This document shows positions 47,060 to 59,689 of a stretch of 64,000 nucleotides of DNA, in pieces. A model generated the notes under the pieces. That model was not told the DNA's origin, made no database searches, and saw only the letters and a list, made by a program, of their open reading frames with translations. How positions within the stretch are numbered: position 1 is the stretch's first letter; every line of letters begins with the position of its first letter. The position numbers were made by a program, and so were the translations under genes. Source of the stretch: Dendrocalamus latiflorus (lineage: Eukaryota > Streptophyta > Magnoliopsida > Poales > Poaceae). The DNA lies in assembly GCA_017311315.1 (NCBI GenBank), contig CM029666.1, positions 4,768,176 to 4,832,175 on the forward strand. The letters are read 5' to 3'.

Positions 47060-50000
47060 TTTTTATTTCTTTCATGCAGGGTGATACTAGATTAATACAA
47101 AAATACTTGCTTTGAGCAATATACGCTAAAAATTTGATCAAAGGAATGTTTGCCTGGATTTCAACCATAGATTTGGATTCAAGTAGGATCAGGTGAAGTC
47201 ACCCCCGTAGCTTGGATTTGCGTCTGCAATTAAAATACGTTGGCTACGATTTAATTTACGAAAGTATAATAAAATATGAGGTATCGATGTGTTTGTGCTC
47301 CTAAGGTAAGATGTCACTCCATTTAATCTAATCGCAGTAGTCGAGGTTAATTTCGATACACTATTCGTCGTTCGACATTATCGCCCTAACGTCATGAGAT
47401 AAGGTTGATTTATTAGGTATGCCTAGCATTTTATTAATTCCTAACAATTTTTCCGATTATACGGGATTTACTAGAGGCGTGAATAAGTATAACGGCTCAT
47501 ATTAATCCTATACGATGATAACTGCCATTATTAATCCTAATCCAGCTTCGCGTGTGCAATTATACTACTTTAATTCCTTATATGTGTGTATGTATATATT
47601 CACCTTTCTAGTTTACTTTAGGTCTTATGTTTATTTAAATAGATTCTTCTTCTTTGGTACTGGTCCTTCTTGTAACTAATACGCGTGTGATTAATTATCT
47701 ACACCAACGAAATTAATTCTTAAGTAATTATTAATTGAATTATACTAAAGCGTCTTTGTACGGTCGCCAGGTTTTATTTTAGTTAGCTGCGGATTGTTAC
47801 GGTTTATGCTATTTAAATTACTATGTACCAGTTTAATTGGCGGGCATAACTTTTGAGTCATGGTTTATTATTTTAGTTTGGTACAGGTTAATCTAGTCGT
47901 CATGACCAGTTCTAAATCTTCTAATGGCTACTAATTTATTCTAATAATTCAGAATAGTCATTAGTGGATTTCTACCGTTTATATTCGACTAACAAAATTT
48001 AGCCGGGCATTTAAATACGTAATAGAATGATCTAAATGCTATAATGATATTATGATCATTTGCTCCGCATGCGTGCAATCTGCTATTATCTGCAATATCC
48101 AGCTTACGGCATCATTTAGTTTACTTTTAGTATTTACTAATATTTACTAGGAAAGTTTTATGATTTAACACTATCCAGGCTAATTAAGTATTCAGTTACA
48201 ACCCCGAATGATTTATTTGGCCATACCTTAGTTGAATCGGTACAGCCATGTTTTAACCGATTGAGGGCACTTAATTTATTCCAGTCATTGCAAGTATTGA
48301 TTACTGGTCTTATACTGTTTAAGATGGATTTAACTAAATTATCTGGTTATTTGAACTCACCACAAAAATGGGCTAAAACTACCTTACCTTAATTTAATCC
48401 ATACACGTACAAGTTTACACAACATGGATTTCTATAATTTAAATGCTAGCAACAACATTTTCGGAGTATTTAAATATGCCATGGGATGGTCGAAATGAAG
48501 ATACACAAATTTTAGTATACCTATGTACAAGTTTTAATCCATTAACAGTTTGGTTTGTTTATAACGATCATGAATATTTATTATTAAAGTTTCACAAGTT
48601 TCTATCACCGATAGGGTCAATTAGGTATATAATTAGGAATTCTAATAATTTGAACGGCGATATATCGATTCAATTGATACCTGTTAGATTTTAATCTACT
48701 AACAGTCTAAATTACTCATAACTACTGATTAGGGATATTCTGTATTTTAACAGGCTTAGGATAATACTATGGAGTCATTTGATTTGCATTAGCTTACCTG
48801 AATTAAGGATTTACAAATGACATTTTTATTAAACTCTTTTCTCTTCTCTCTACTTTCTTTTCCCTCTTTTCTCTCTTTTCTTTTCTTCCACCCGACGCCT
48901 CCTCTTTTCCTTTGCCGACGCCTCTCCATCTCCCCTCCTTTTTCCTCCTTTCTCACCCACTCCGCCGGCTCCCTCTCTCTATTCCCCCCCCTCTCTCTCT
49001 CGGCCTCCCTGCTCTCTCCTCACGCCGTCTCTCCCCCGCCTTCGGGTCCCAGCGCCGCCGCCCGGTTTGGCTCCCCTCACTCGCCGCCTCTCTCTCGTGC
49101 CCACGCCTCTGCCCCGGTGCTCGGCGCCTCTCCTCAGTGCTGCTCCCCCTCACGCCGACTCCCCGCTGACATCTCCTCTGGCCGGCCGTTCCCGCCGGGA
49201 TGACCGGCGCCGCTTGGGGTCTCCGGCCAGATCTGGCCAAATCGGATGCCTTCCCCCCCCCCCCGTTTTCCCCATTTCTTGCTTGATTTACTTTTGTAAA
49301 TTGCTAACTTTTTGAGGTTTGCCTAGGGTTTGATTTTGGGAGGCGGGTGACCGTGGCCGTCCCCGCCGGTGAACCGTCGCCGTACGTCGGGGGAGTACCG
49401 ACGGCGGTGAACCGGTGGCTCGGCCGGGAATCCCGCAGCCGCCCCCTCCCCCCCCCCCACGGTAACCCTCTTCTCCTCTTCTTTTACCTCCGGTGACATG
49501 CTTATGGTTGCTAGCCTATGTTGGATGTATTGAGTAATGGCATTGTATGGATGTTGGGATTGTGGGGTTTACCTGCACTGGTGCTTGTGAGGGATGCTAG
49601 GGTTTGGGGTTGGGGTGGTGACCGGTTGGCTGTGATTGATGCTTGATGCTGGCTTGCGGTGGTGGATGAGGGTTGCCGGCTTGTGGTTCTCCTGTGGCCG
49701 TCATGTCTCCATCTTCCTTCGGCTTGCCGGGTCTTCACTCCCTGGCCTTCGGCTCCACTCGGTGACGATCACCTCTGCGGTCTGGGGATTGGTTGATGGT
49801 GGGGAAAGTCTACCTTACCTTTCCTTTGTCCCTCTGTGCTCTATTCTCTCGGTTTGACTACTGGTATGCAATGTGGGATATTTGTTGGATGGCTTGCCTG
49901 TGAGGCTTGTTGGCTGCTGATGCCCTCTGGGCGTGGCTGCTCTGGCCCGGTGCTATCTATTTCACTGTGGTGGATATTTGCATGGTGAGGGCTTTGACAG

Positions 50001-50084
50001 GTGGTTTCTCTGTTGGGGTTGGGCTGGAATGATTTATGCTCCCTAGTCTTTGCCTTGGTTGGATTCCTATGTTCAGAACAGGTT

Positions 50085-50172
<88 letters not shown>

Positions 50173-51030
50173 GTGTGATGAGCCTATGGTTGTGAGAGGT
50201 GTCGACTGGCCCCCGGACGGTCAGGTATCTCCGTGAACGGATTACCCCGCCCGAAGTTAATCCTTAGGGCTCTGACGGCAATTTCTACTTTTAATTATTT
50301 TCTTTTGTTCGGTCTTTTTCGGTATTACATTTATTGGTTTGCTCACACTTAAAATAGTGGTGTGGTGGCAACTCGACGACATCTTCTATTGTATGAAATG
50401 GTCAGAATGTAATCTAGCTTTCTCTTAACATTGATATATACAGAATAATGCAATTTATCTAAATGTAATTTCTATTCCCAATTATTCTGGATGTAACATC
50501 TATGTATGAGATGAATCTTGGTGTAAATTAAATCATGTACCTTCTGACTGAATACCATTGTATTGCAATTACTTAGTCTTTGAGATGATTATTTAGTTGA
50601 GACATAGGATTGTATATTGGTTATAATTCAGATTGTTGCTATCATGTAATGCAATCAGTAACATTTTTATTGGACTTGATATGAGTTCGCATTATCGATC
50701 AATGTATGTTATTGATTTTTACCCTACACAGATTGTAATTAACTACTGTTGTACTACGGACTGTTATATATATTTTAATTGACTTGAAAGTTTCTATTTG
50801 TCATGCAATTGAATTTTTGTTTCTCATTTCAGTCCATATAGTTTGATATTCATCCTCGTTAATAAAATTATGAAAACAAGGTACTAGTTTATCATTTGTT
50901 AATTTCAATTTATACGGCTACGTATAAAAGTTTAAATTTCCTCGTATTTTTATATTATCATTTATGTAATTAATCCTACTTAACGTCCTAATTCGCTAAT
51001 TAGGGTTAATTAACGACGTGGGTCGTTACA
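47060..51030 (-). repeat. right part of the LTR-type element
   Basis: AT-rich sequence (47060-48800) is followed by a CT-rich, then GC-rich block (48830-49490, with runs of C at 49250-49263 and 49449-49461), a (TA)n tract at 50084-50170 and an AT-rich end. Open frames in the GC-rich block are overlapping and without domains. The end TTAATTAACGACGTGGGTCG then TTACA is the inverse of a TGTAACGACCC-type LTR start. Confidence 0.45.
50084..50170. repeat. (TA)n microsatellite
   Basis: About 87 bases of perfect TA repeat. The overlapping open frames (YIYIYI) are artefacts. Confidence 0.95.
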
Positions 51031-51035
51031 AGATG

Positions 51036-52080
51036 GTCACCTAGGTAAAACCATCTGAATTGTCCGAGTGAGAGCTTGTGTAAACCTGGTGCAGTGATTT
51101 CTGTGGATAAAACCAGACGATTTGCGGTGCAAAGAGCAATGCCCAAGAAATGAGCGTGAGGTTTGATGGTTAGTGGATTCTGGAAAGACGTTGTTAGGGT
51201 TGTAATTTTGTTTTTCCAGTTGTGGTTGTAGTCCCAGTCCTGTACGAGTGGTTGGAGTTATGTATGAGTTCGGTTATAGTCATATACGAGTCTAGGTTGT
51301 GGTTGTACATGAGTCTGTGTCATAGTCGAGTTCGAGTTTGCTTCATAGTCGTAGCCGAGTTCGAGTAGTAGTTGTGGTCGTAACCGAGTCAGAGTCGTAG
51401 AATAGGGTATAAAAGGCAAAGCCATGTAACTAGAAGAAGGGCAATAGAGGCCAAAGCTATCGGTGTGATCGAGAGGCAAGAGCGAGCGATCTGTGTGATC
51501 GAGAGGAAGAAATAAAGAAGAGAACAACGGTTTGGCTCTGAAAAATCTATCATGTTCGTTGTGTTCTCAGATGTGGTAGTAAAACGACTTACGACCACGG
51601 TGAGCAGGGGATTGCAGGCGTGGTCGTAAAGGGGTTATGAGTTATGACCACAGCGATTGAGCGGCAGCGTGCGCAGGAGCAGCAGACGTGCTCGTAAGGA
51701 GTTACGACCACGGTGACGAGCTTAGGTGTCCGCAGGTAGACGTGATCGAGAGGAATTACAACCACGATTGTGGAGTAAAAGCTGTAGTCGTAAGACGTTA
51801 CAGCCATGCTTAACATAGCATAGTTGTTGTATTAATTGTTTAGTTAGCACTGTATTAATTTTTTGGTTGCTGATGGCTGATATTATGCTGATTGTTGATG
51901 GCTGTTGTTGGTTTTATTGGCTTCTACATTCAGGCTTGCTGGTTACTATGTTGAATTGCTGAGTGCTGGTTACTTCATTCATTTGCAAGAGCATAAGGTG
52001 TTCAATGCTTCATTCATTCATTCATCCTAACCCAAGAGCATAAGGTACGCTTTATTCCAGTTCCAACTGCCCTTCCAAAC
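51036..52080. repeat. LTR-like remnant with TATA box
   Basis: Degenerate words such as GAGTTCGAGT and GTCGTAACCGAGT (51240-51400) lead to GGTATAAAAGGC near 51408 and an AATAAAG near 51509, the layout of a retroelement LTR (promoter then polyadenylation signal). Related words with CGTGGTCGTAA continue to about 51800. LTR ends and target duplication could not be fixed, and no coding region was seen. Confidence 0.3.
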
Positions 52081-53690
52081 TGCATCTTAGGTGGTGACGA
52101 ACGCTCGCGAAAGGCCATGGCGCCCATAACCTAACCACTGGAACGTAGCTGGAACTCGAAAGCGCCAGACGCGCTTGCCGGCTCCGTCGCTGAAGAACCA
52201 TTGGGCTGCCCCACCCGCCAGCCCAGGGCAGCACACGTATCCTCCGCCGGGCGCCGGCCCGGCCTTGCGCTCCCGCTCGTTTTGCGGGAAATCCCTTTCT
52301 CTCGGCCTGGTGTTTGCCTCGGCCAGCCCATCGGCTTCCGCAGCCAACGGCCCAACTCTACGCTACACCACACCCACGCCTCTTCTCGTGGGCTTTCTCT
52401 TTGCGCGGGCTTGGGGCCGCGCGGCGTAGCCTCACGTGGGCGACTCCCAGTCCAATGACCCCATCCCGTAGCGCGCCTGGCATCAAGCGGGCCGCCGCTC
52501 GCACGGCTGGCCCAGCGCGCGCGCAGCAAGTACACGCTGCTGCGCCGCCGTTACGTCCGTTTGGGCCGTGGGTAAGGGAAGGTCCCGTGACTCTCGTCCG
52601 CGCCGCCCGGGACACCGTGCCGCCCGTACTCGTCCGCTCGACACGTCGAGGTCGCTCTCGATCCACGTGCTATGGCTTTTATTACTGTAACTAGATTTTA
52701 AATAATATTGTTTTAAGATGTAATCTATAAAATAATTACGAAAATATTGTATCGTCTTTAATTATATCGGTTAAAATTATATACAGCGATATCTCTTTAT
52801 ACTTTCTTAAATAAATAATCATAATTCAAAAGCTATATACTAAGAATCCGGCTACCAGAATTCATCACCATCGAGGGGCGAACGGATCGCTGGCACACGG
52901 ATTTTAGCCGCCACGTTCTCGTAGACCGTGGCCGGGGCAGCCTTCAATTCCTCGTAACCACGCTCCACGCACAGCATTTTCCGGGAATCAATTAGTAAAC
53001 TCACTCAGTCTCCTTTGGCTGCGGAGAGAGACCGGCCAAGATTGTCTCACCCTGAAGGTTGTTTGACCGGAGCGGTGTCTAGCAGGAGAGAGTATCTCCG
53101 TAAATACGACGCTTACGCAGGGGTATAAATATAAAATACGCATGGGGCACGAGAAAAGGTAAAATAAATCCGAGGATTTAAAAGGAGAGCAACAAGGCAG
53201 GCAGCTTTAGATCGTTGCCTCCCATGCCTTTGCTTGTAGGGCTCGGATGTTTTTTGGCTGAAATTCATGGGGGTGTTCAAAATTTGCATGAGTGGCCTTT
53301 GATCCTCTTGTTCAAGCATATGATTCGCACATGATATCTGCAGTGCTACATGACAACCGAGAGCTGCCAAGAGCCTCAAACAGATCACTCCGAAACGTGC
53401 ATGCCAAAACCAGCTCATATATCCACATGCAACTTTGCAAATTGAGAATTTTCAGGTTTCGACCTTCAAGCAACACCTTGTGTGACTCGAAATTAAAACT
53501 TGGCAGGTCAAAGCTCTTGGTCGGGTGTTTGTCTCGGAAAACGATTATTCGTGCCAATCCGTTTCACAAGACCAGCAAATTAGCGATGGGGGTGTGTGAC
53601 TTCGGTTGGGTTCCAATAGACTGAAGGCTCGTGGGTTTGGATTTATGTTATAGTAACTAATTTTTGGAAGATATATTTTTTAAATTAGTA
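52081..53690. other. intergenic, GC-rich block without recognised gene
   Basis: The part at 52090-52670 is GC-rich with open frames on both strands but no domain I recognise. The rest is AT-rich or mixed. I see no supportable exon. Confidence 0.35.
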
Positions 53691-53696
53691 TAGAAG

Positions 53697-53972
53697 TGTC
53701 TATATAACATTTGATTATTTTTTTAAGGCAAAATTAGTCAGATTAATCTTTTTTTTGAGAGGGGCTTGTATGAGTGGATTCATTGGATAAAGATCCAACA
53801 CTCCAGATCATTTTTTTGGATGAGGGCTTGTATGGGTGGATCCGTTGGATGGAGATCCAACGTCCTAAATCATTTTTTTGGAGGGGGTTATACGGGGATC
53901 CGTTGTATTGAGATCCAACACTTTAAAATCTAACTAATTTACCCTTAAAAGTAGTCGAATATTCTATAGCAC
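53697..53972. mobile_element. MITE, family A copy 2 (diverged)
   Basis: It begins TGTCTATATAACATTTGATT and its end inverts to GTGCTATAGAATATTCGACT. The interior repeats GGATCCGTTGGATGGAGATC-type words several times. It resembles the element at 19406-19594 but is longer and carries internal duplications. Confidence 0.5.
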
Positions 53973-54694
53973 TTTTTTTTCTTTTTATATTCTATCAAAC
54001 AACCGGTTAGAATTCAAAGACGAGCTAAGTCAACTCAGCTGTTTGCTTTCCAGATGTGTACCCATGCTACTACCTGCTCTAATTTATGGCGTGGATGCAG
54101 TAGTTTCGATGCGTGAAACAAGTCAAGAGCCACTCCGGTTGTATAGTCAGACACACAAACCAGTACTAGTACTGGCAGTGAAATGGGTGTTACAAAAGTG
54201 CACATTTCATTTCAACCTCAGAGTCAGCAAGCACCAGCCCAGTACTCCCAACTGGCTGGCCGAGTTGACTCGAGAAATCGAAACAGTACGTCGAGCCTTC
54301 ACAAGGTCACAAAGATTTGAAGATATCAGTCGTACCGACTCCTGTACGAGCTCCCCCGCAGCTTGATGCTCCCTGCCATGCGAGCACTGCCACTGCAATA
54401 GTTCACTGCATGTCATGTTAAAATCACGCACAGCAACAGTGGTAACATTTTTGTAGATGCAGCAGAGGCGACACACCTGATCCTGCACGTGTGACTTTCG
54501 AGGACATGAGGTACATGCTTGCACAGACCCATGCCATGACTCCAGTAACATCAGCAGCACTGCAGCATCATGTACGCGCGCGAGGTCACAAACTCAAATT
54601 ACAAACCACGCAACGAGCGGCTCTATCTTTTCTTTTACACGGATGGTTTCTTTTTATAAAAGCATGCATTACTGTGATCCGATCCGTTGTGTTA
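53973..54694. other. intergenic, no gene recognised
   Basis: Open frames at 54043-54560 overlap on both strands with no domain. Nothing further seen. Confidence 0.35.
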
Positions 54695-55135
54695 CTGACG
54701 AGCGACGCCGCTAACCAAAGAGTTAGCGTAGAACTGAGGCCATTTTACGGAGCACGGTTCTCGTTCTTCCCGGTAGCCTGTTTAAATATGTTAACAGGTG
54801 GGTTTTTTCAGCTACACTTTATTGTGTATGGTTACAGAGTATGATTTCCAATCCTTCTATAAATATATATGTGAATAAATTGAATAACAATAAATTGATA
54901 AGTCACTTAAATGTGTCACTGACGAGCGACGCCGCTAACTAAAGAGTTAGCGTAGAAGCGAGGCCATTTTCTGGAGCACAGTTCTCGCTCTTCCCAGGAG
55001 CCTGTTAAACATATTAACAAGTGGGTTTATTGGCTACATTTTATTGTATATGGCTATAACTTATGATTTTCAGTTCTTCCCCAAATGTTTGTGCGAATAA
55101 ACGGAATAACAATAAATCACGTAAAAACACTATTT
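54695..55135. repeat. 224-bp tandem duplication
   Basis: A block starting CTGACGAGCGACGCCGCTAA at 54695 recurs at 54919 and stays similar for about 210 bases (through GAATAACAATAAAT) with scattered differences. No coding content was recognised. Confidence 0.8.
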
Positions 55136-55499
55136 TAATAAATCGTTTTAAAATAATAAAAAAATCATTCTATTTATTTATATAAGAGGAAATAAATATA
55201 ACTAGGCTCCCACGTGAAAGCTTTTGGCTAGGTTTTAGAATCTTATCACGGTGGATTCCTACTCGTTGCTGCGCTGCGTATGCATATTCCCTAGACCCCA
55301 TGCTGTACATCCTTGTCGATCCTATACCTTTATCTCGGTGACGTCACCGCAAAGATCCTTTGCACCGTCGTCGCAGTGTGTGTCATCATGGCACACTTTT
55401 TTGCCACACCGGCCTAGCTAAGCCTAGAGGCCGTTGTCCGTCGGGCATGGAATAGGAACTACAAGTCAAAGTGCTATTCACGAGAGCTCGAAGCAAAAG

Positions 55500-55640
55500 C
55501 CACTACGGCCGCTGCTGCTCGTTCGTGTTTCTCCTGCTCGCTTCGAGATGGACATCAACATGATCGCATCGATCCCTCGTCGATAACCGTACGTTACGCA
55601 GTACACACATACATACGCTCCCCATCTCTATCTACGTACG

Positions 55641-55671
<31 letters not shown>

Positions 55672-56649
55672 TCTTCTGTAACTCTTTTTTTTTGTGTGAT
55701 CTCTCTCTCTCTAGATCTCCTATGTACGCATTTCATCGGCGATCTCCTGCTTGCTTCTTACGTACATACGTACGTACGTGTGCGTTGTCTCGTTGCGATG
55801 CATGGCAGGCTGGGGGTGGTTGGCCTTTGCGTGCGTCTGCGCCTGCGTTTTTTTAGCCCTGCCTGGCACGTACTGGCAAAGTTGGCGCGCTGTGAGGAGA
55901 CGAAAAAAGAGGTGGAAAACTTTGTATTTTTCACCGTCTTATGCTTATTCGCTCGACATGGCAGGACTCTACAACGCCATGTTTACCCAAAACTGCGTCA
56001 CTCGTGGAGTACAAAACTACAGTGGTATCACAAGCGTCGGTTGTTTGCTTTCCAGCTGAGTGCACCGCTAGATACGAGTAATAATATTTTTTTTTACTTT
56101 ATCCTTGATGACACTGACCTTACGGGTTCACAAATCACAATGTGTGTGTGTTAGTGTGCAGATTATCATCAGTCCCAGCTTTACGGCCATAGGGTATGCC
56201 GTAGGCCATAGCTTCCTCCTATCTTTTTGAACTCGCCCTGCCTCTTTTTGAATGCTGAGCTGAGCAGCGAATCCTCTGCTTGTTCTCATGCTCTCATGGC
56301 AGAATGCATGCCATCACTTGGCTGCTAGTAATGCACTTGTTTAATGGCGTGCATCTAGGCTGTGCGATGTAACTCTCCGTCATTTATGAGTAGTATTTTG
56401 CTCCTTTCCTGGGCATTTGTTTTTTTGTCCTGTGATGGCCGCCTCATTTCTTTTTATTCGAAACCCGCTCCTTCCTCCCTCCCCACCTCCAGGCTCCGGC
56501 CGTTTCCCTCTCTTATTCAAACCTCCGCATTTTTAACGCCACCTTTTTCTACACTTAACCCTCACGCTCTCTCCCCTTGGAGTGTTACTGCTGTTTTGTT
56601 TGGCTTAGAGCGAGGCCTGTCTCGCCGGCCGGAGCTGCGAATTCCGGCG
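55500..56649 (+). promoter_or_regulatory. upstream region and leader of the GSE5-like gene
   Basis: A (CT)n tract lies at 55647-55670 and short CT runs follow, a form often found near grass promoters. TC-rich sequence at 56440-56580 precedes the ATG and probably forms the leader. No unambiguous TATA box was seen. In rice, natural deletions several kilobases upstream of this gene lower its expression and widen the grain, so distal sequence here may matter. That point is family knowledge, not visible in the sequence. Confidence 0.35.
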
Positions 56650-58304
56650 ATGGGCAAGGCGGCGCGGTGGCTACGCAGCTTGCTGGGCGGCGGGAAGAAG
56701 GAGCAGGGGAAAGAACAGAGGCGGGCCTCGGCGAATGCCGCTCCCGGGGACAGGAAGCGGTGGAGTTTTGCCAAGTCGTCGAGGGACTCGGCAGAGGCGG
56801 CGGCCGCTACGGTGGGAGGTAATGCGGCGATCGCGAAGGCGGCCGAGGCGGCGTGGCTGAAGTCTCTGTACAACGAGACCGAGCGGGAGCAGAGCAAGCA
56901 CGCCATCGCCGTGGCCGCGGCCACTGCGGCTGCGGCGGACGCGGCCGTGGCCGCGGCCCAGGCCGCCGTGGAGGTCGTGCGCCTCACCAGCCAGGGGCCG
57001 GCCTCGTCGGTCTTAGCCGGCGGAGGCGCCGTCGCGGACCACCGCTGCCGCGCTGCCGCCGCAGTCAAGATCCAGACGGCCTTCCGGGGTTTCTTGGTGA
57101 GTGACCGAACTGCTTGTTACAAGAACAACACTGTTTAGTTCTGTTCTTGATCTGTTTTTTTTCAATGCTCTCATTTTTTTCTCACTGTTCAAATAGATTC
57201 TTAACTTTTGCAAAGCGCCATATTACAATCATTTTGCAAGTTTAAGCAAGGATTAATTTGCGTAATATTTTCGCAGGCGAAGAAGGCGCTGCGAGCGCTC
57301 AAGGCGCTAGTGAAGCTGCAGGCGCTGGTGCGCGGCTACCTGGTGCGGAAGCAGGCGGCGGCCACGCTGCAGAGCATGCAGGCGCTCGTCCGCGCGCAGG
57401 CCGCCATCCGCGCCGCTCGCTCGCGCGCCGCGCTCCCGCCCCTCCTCCACCACCCTCCCGTCCGGCCCCGCTACTCGTTGGTACGTACGGCCTCGCTTGC
57501 GAGCGAAGCAACGTTACCTCAATGTCCTCGTCCGACGTTGTTCTATCCGTAACCAAATCTGTGCGTTTCTTGGGTTCGCAGCAAGAGCGGTACGCGGACG
57601 ACACGCGGAGCGAGCACGGCGTGGCGGCGTACAGCCGCCGCCTTTCCGCGAGCATCGAGTCGTCGTCCTACGGATACGACCGGAGCCCCAAGATCGTGGA
57701 GATGGACACCGGCCGGCCCAAGTCGCGCTCGTCCTCGCTCCGGAGGAGCCCCCCGGTGGTCGACGGCTCCGGCGTCGGCGAGGAGTGCTACGCCAACTCG
57801 GTGTCATCGCCGCTCCTGCCGTGCCACCACCTCCCCGGAGCGCCCTTACGGATCGCCGTGCCGAGCGCGGGGCGCCACTTCCCGGACTACGACTGGTGCG
57901 CGCTGGAGAAGGTCAGGCCGGCGACGGCGCAGAGCACGCCCCGGTGCACGACTTACATGCCGGTGACTCCGGCGAAGAGCGTGTGCGGCTACAGCCCGTC
58001 GCTGAACTGCCCCAACTACATGTCGAGCACGCAGTCGTCGGAGGCGAAGGTGCGGTCGCAGAGCGCGCCAAAGCAGCGGCCAGAGCCTGGCGCCGTCGTC
58101 GTCGACGGCGTGCGGAAGAGGGTGCCGCTGAGCGAGGTGATCCTGCAGGCCAGGGCGAGCCTGAGCGGCGTCGGCATGCAGAGGTCGTGCAACCGGGTGC
58201 AGGAGGCATTCAACTTCAAGGCGGCCGTCGTGAGCAGCTTCGACCGCTCGTCGGAGGCGGGGGCCGAGAGGGACCGGGACATGTTCTTGCAGAGGAGATG
58301 GTGA
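56650..58304 (+). CDS. GSE5: IQ67-domain calmodulin-binding protein (GSE5/IQD21 orthologue)
   Basis: Three exons (56650-57096, 57277-57480, 57582-58304), all phase 0, give 457 aa. The protein starts [20 protein letters not shown]. An Ala-rich helix follows ([20 protein letters not shown]). The IQ67 domain is split by the conserved phase-0 intron: [13 protein letters not shown] then [20 protein letters not shown] and [15 protein letters not shown], with IQ-type and 1-5-10 calmodulin-binding spacing. Further conserved stretches are [40 protein letters not shown] and a C-terminal FLQRRW. IQD proteins link calcium/calmodulin to microtubules and the plasma membrane. Rice GSE5 limits grain width. 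The match to GSE5 over the whole length and the shared neighbours support orthology. No lesion was seen. The upstream in-frame extension lacks conserved sequence, so the ATG at MGKAARW is chosen. Confidence 0.92.
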
Positions 58305-59419
58305 AGCATCACTCAATCGCTCGATCTCGCCACCGCAACACGGTGGCACGCAACGTTACGGAGCATAACTAGCACTAGTAACAGGGACTTGTTTCTTGAT
58401 TCACTTGTTCTCAGTGTTCTTGTTACGGCTTAATTTCTCGGTGTTCATGTTCTCTTATGCCTGCTTAAGTTTTCTACTGCTTCTTGCTTGTGGTTTGTTC
58501 CTCACAAGCGTGTGGGATGGAGGGTGAGTTTTATTCATAGGAGTGCACTTCCGATGTACATTCTTTCTCCTATCAAAATAACTTCTAGCTAATACTCGTC
58601 CGAAAAACAACTGCTACGTTCTTTTCTCTCTCTTATCAACCAGTACGGATATTTACTTCACTATGTTGTTGCAGAGAAAATTCCATGTAATCCAATCACT
58701 CACCACACGGAACAAGGCTAGCTAGGTTCTAAAAAATCCTCTGGATTCTACTATGATCATCATCTGGAGCCTAGAAATGGCTTAGCTAGCCGCTACATAA
58801 AACTCCAAAAAGGGCGAGGAAAGAACAGAATAACTAGGGATTTGAATGCATGATCTCGACACAACGTGTAGGGGATCGATCGATTGTCCCGTCAAAGGAG
58901 AGGAGATGCGAGATTGGATTCGGACCGGGTGGCCCGGAGGCGGGCGGGAGTGGCGCGCATGTGACCCGTCGTGCGACTGCGATCGATCGGTGTGGGCGCC
59001 GACCGGGGGACTGTAGAGGCATGAGGGCGCGGGTGGGGGCGGCGCGGATCGGCGGCCCCCTCTGCGCGCGCGGCTGCTCCCTCGCCGTTGGAACACAACG
59101 GCGACGCCTCCGCCCGGAAGGATTTCTCAGGTGCACTGTGCATGCACGCCGTGAGCTGCCTGCCTGCTTGCTTTTGTAGTTTTGTTTGCTTGCTTGTTCT
59201 CTTCGCTGCTTCCAACTGTTGGACATGTCATTTTCTTTCTTGAGCCAGTTCGTACTGCTGTTCCTTTCGATTCCTGCTAGCTAAGTTAAGCTAGCTACCT
59301 GTTGGTGCGGACTCGATCACTAGGCTCGTGCAACAGTAAGGGACCACGTGAACATGTTTATAATGAACAATTAGCATTTGTTTGAATTGAATTAGAAATT
59401 CATAAAAGTTTTAAAAAAT
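58305..59419. other. 3' flank of the GSE5-like gene
   Basis: Likely 3' untranslated sequence, then intergenic DNA. A GC-rich block at 58850-59170 has open frames on both strands without recognised domains. Confidence 0.35.
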
Positions 59420-59682
59420 TTAGGGCCTGTTTGGTTGGTGCCTAAGTTTGCCATGTCTAAACTTAGGCAATGTGTGGCTGCCACAGAAAGTGTGGCTAAC
59501 AAAATCGAAGCCACACTTGTGGCAAAGTTTGGCAAGAAACTGAGTCTATGACGTGTGGGGCCGGGTGCTAAGAAAGTGTGGCATGCCACAGTTGCGTCAG
59601 TGAACCAAACAGCTACCAAAAAACTGTGGCACGCCTAACTTGTGGCTAGGCAACTTCTGGTCATGAACCAAACAGGCCCTTA
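59420..59682. mobile_element. Tourist-like MITE (TTA target duplication)
   Basis: The element at 59423-59679 begins GGGCCTGTTTGGTTGGTGCC and ends ATGAACCAAACAGGCCC, with an exact inverted core GGGCCTGTTTGGTT. TTA lies on both sides. The interior contains inverted CTTAGGCA/TGTGGC words. It is about 257 bp. Confidence 0.75.
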
Positions 59683-59689
59683 AATTTCA

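Larger units (their letters stand above)
40272..51035 (-). mobile_element. LTR-type element or solo LTR, interrupted by Helitron DNA
   Basis: The left end at 40277 begins TGTGACGACCCGC and the right end at 51030 finishes GTGGGTCGTTACA, inverted matches with two differences and TG/CA termini. Identical pentamers AGATG flank both ends (40272-40276, 51031-51035). This is what a single LTR-retroelement insertion leaves. No second copy of the left 430 bases was noticed, so it may be a long solo LTR read on the minus strand, with Helitron sequence inserted from about 40700. No gag or pol was seen. The internal Helitron 3' boundary was not found. Confidence 0.55.

Noticed and set aside
50001..50236. 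Tyr-Ile repeat open frames on the plus strand
   Set aside because: They are translations of the second TA microsatellite, without start context or conservation.
57497..58372. 291-codon alternative plus frame over the GSE5-like gene
   Set aside because: It is an out-of-frame shadow of exon 3, whose true frame carries the conserved IQD motifs.
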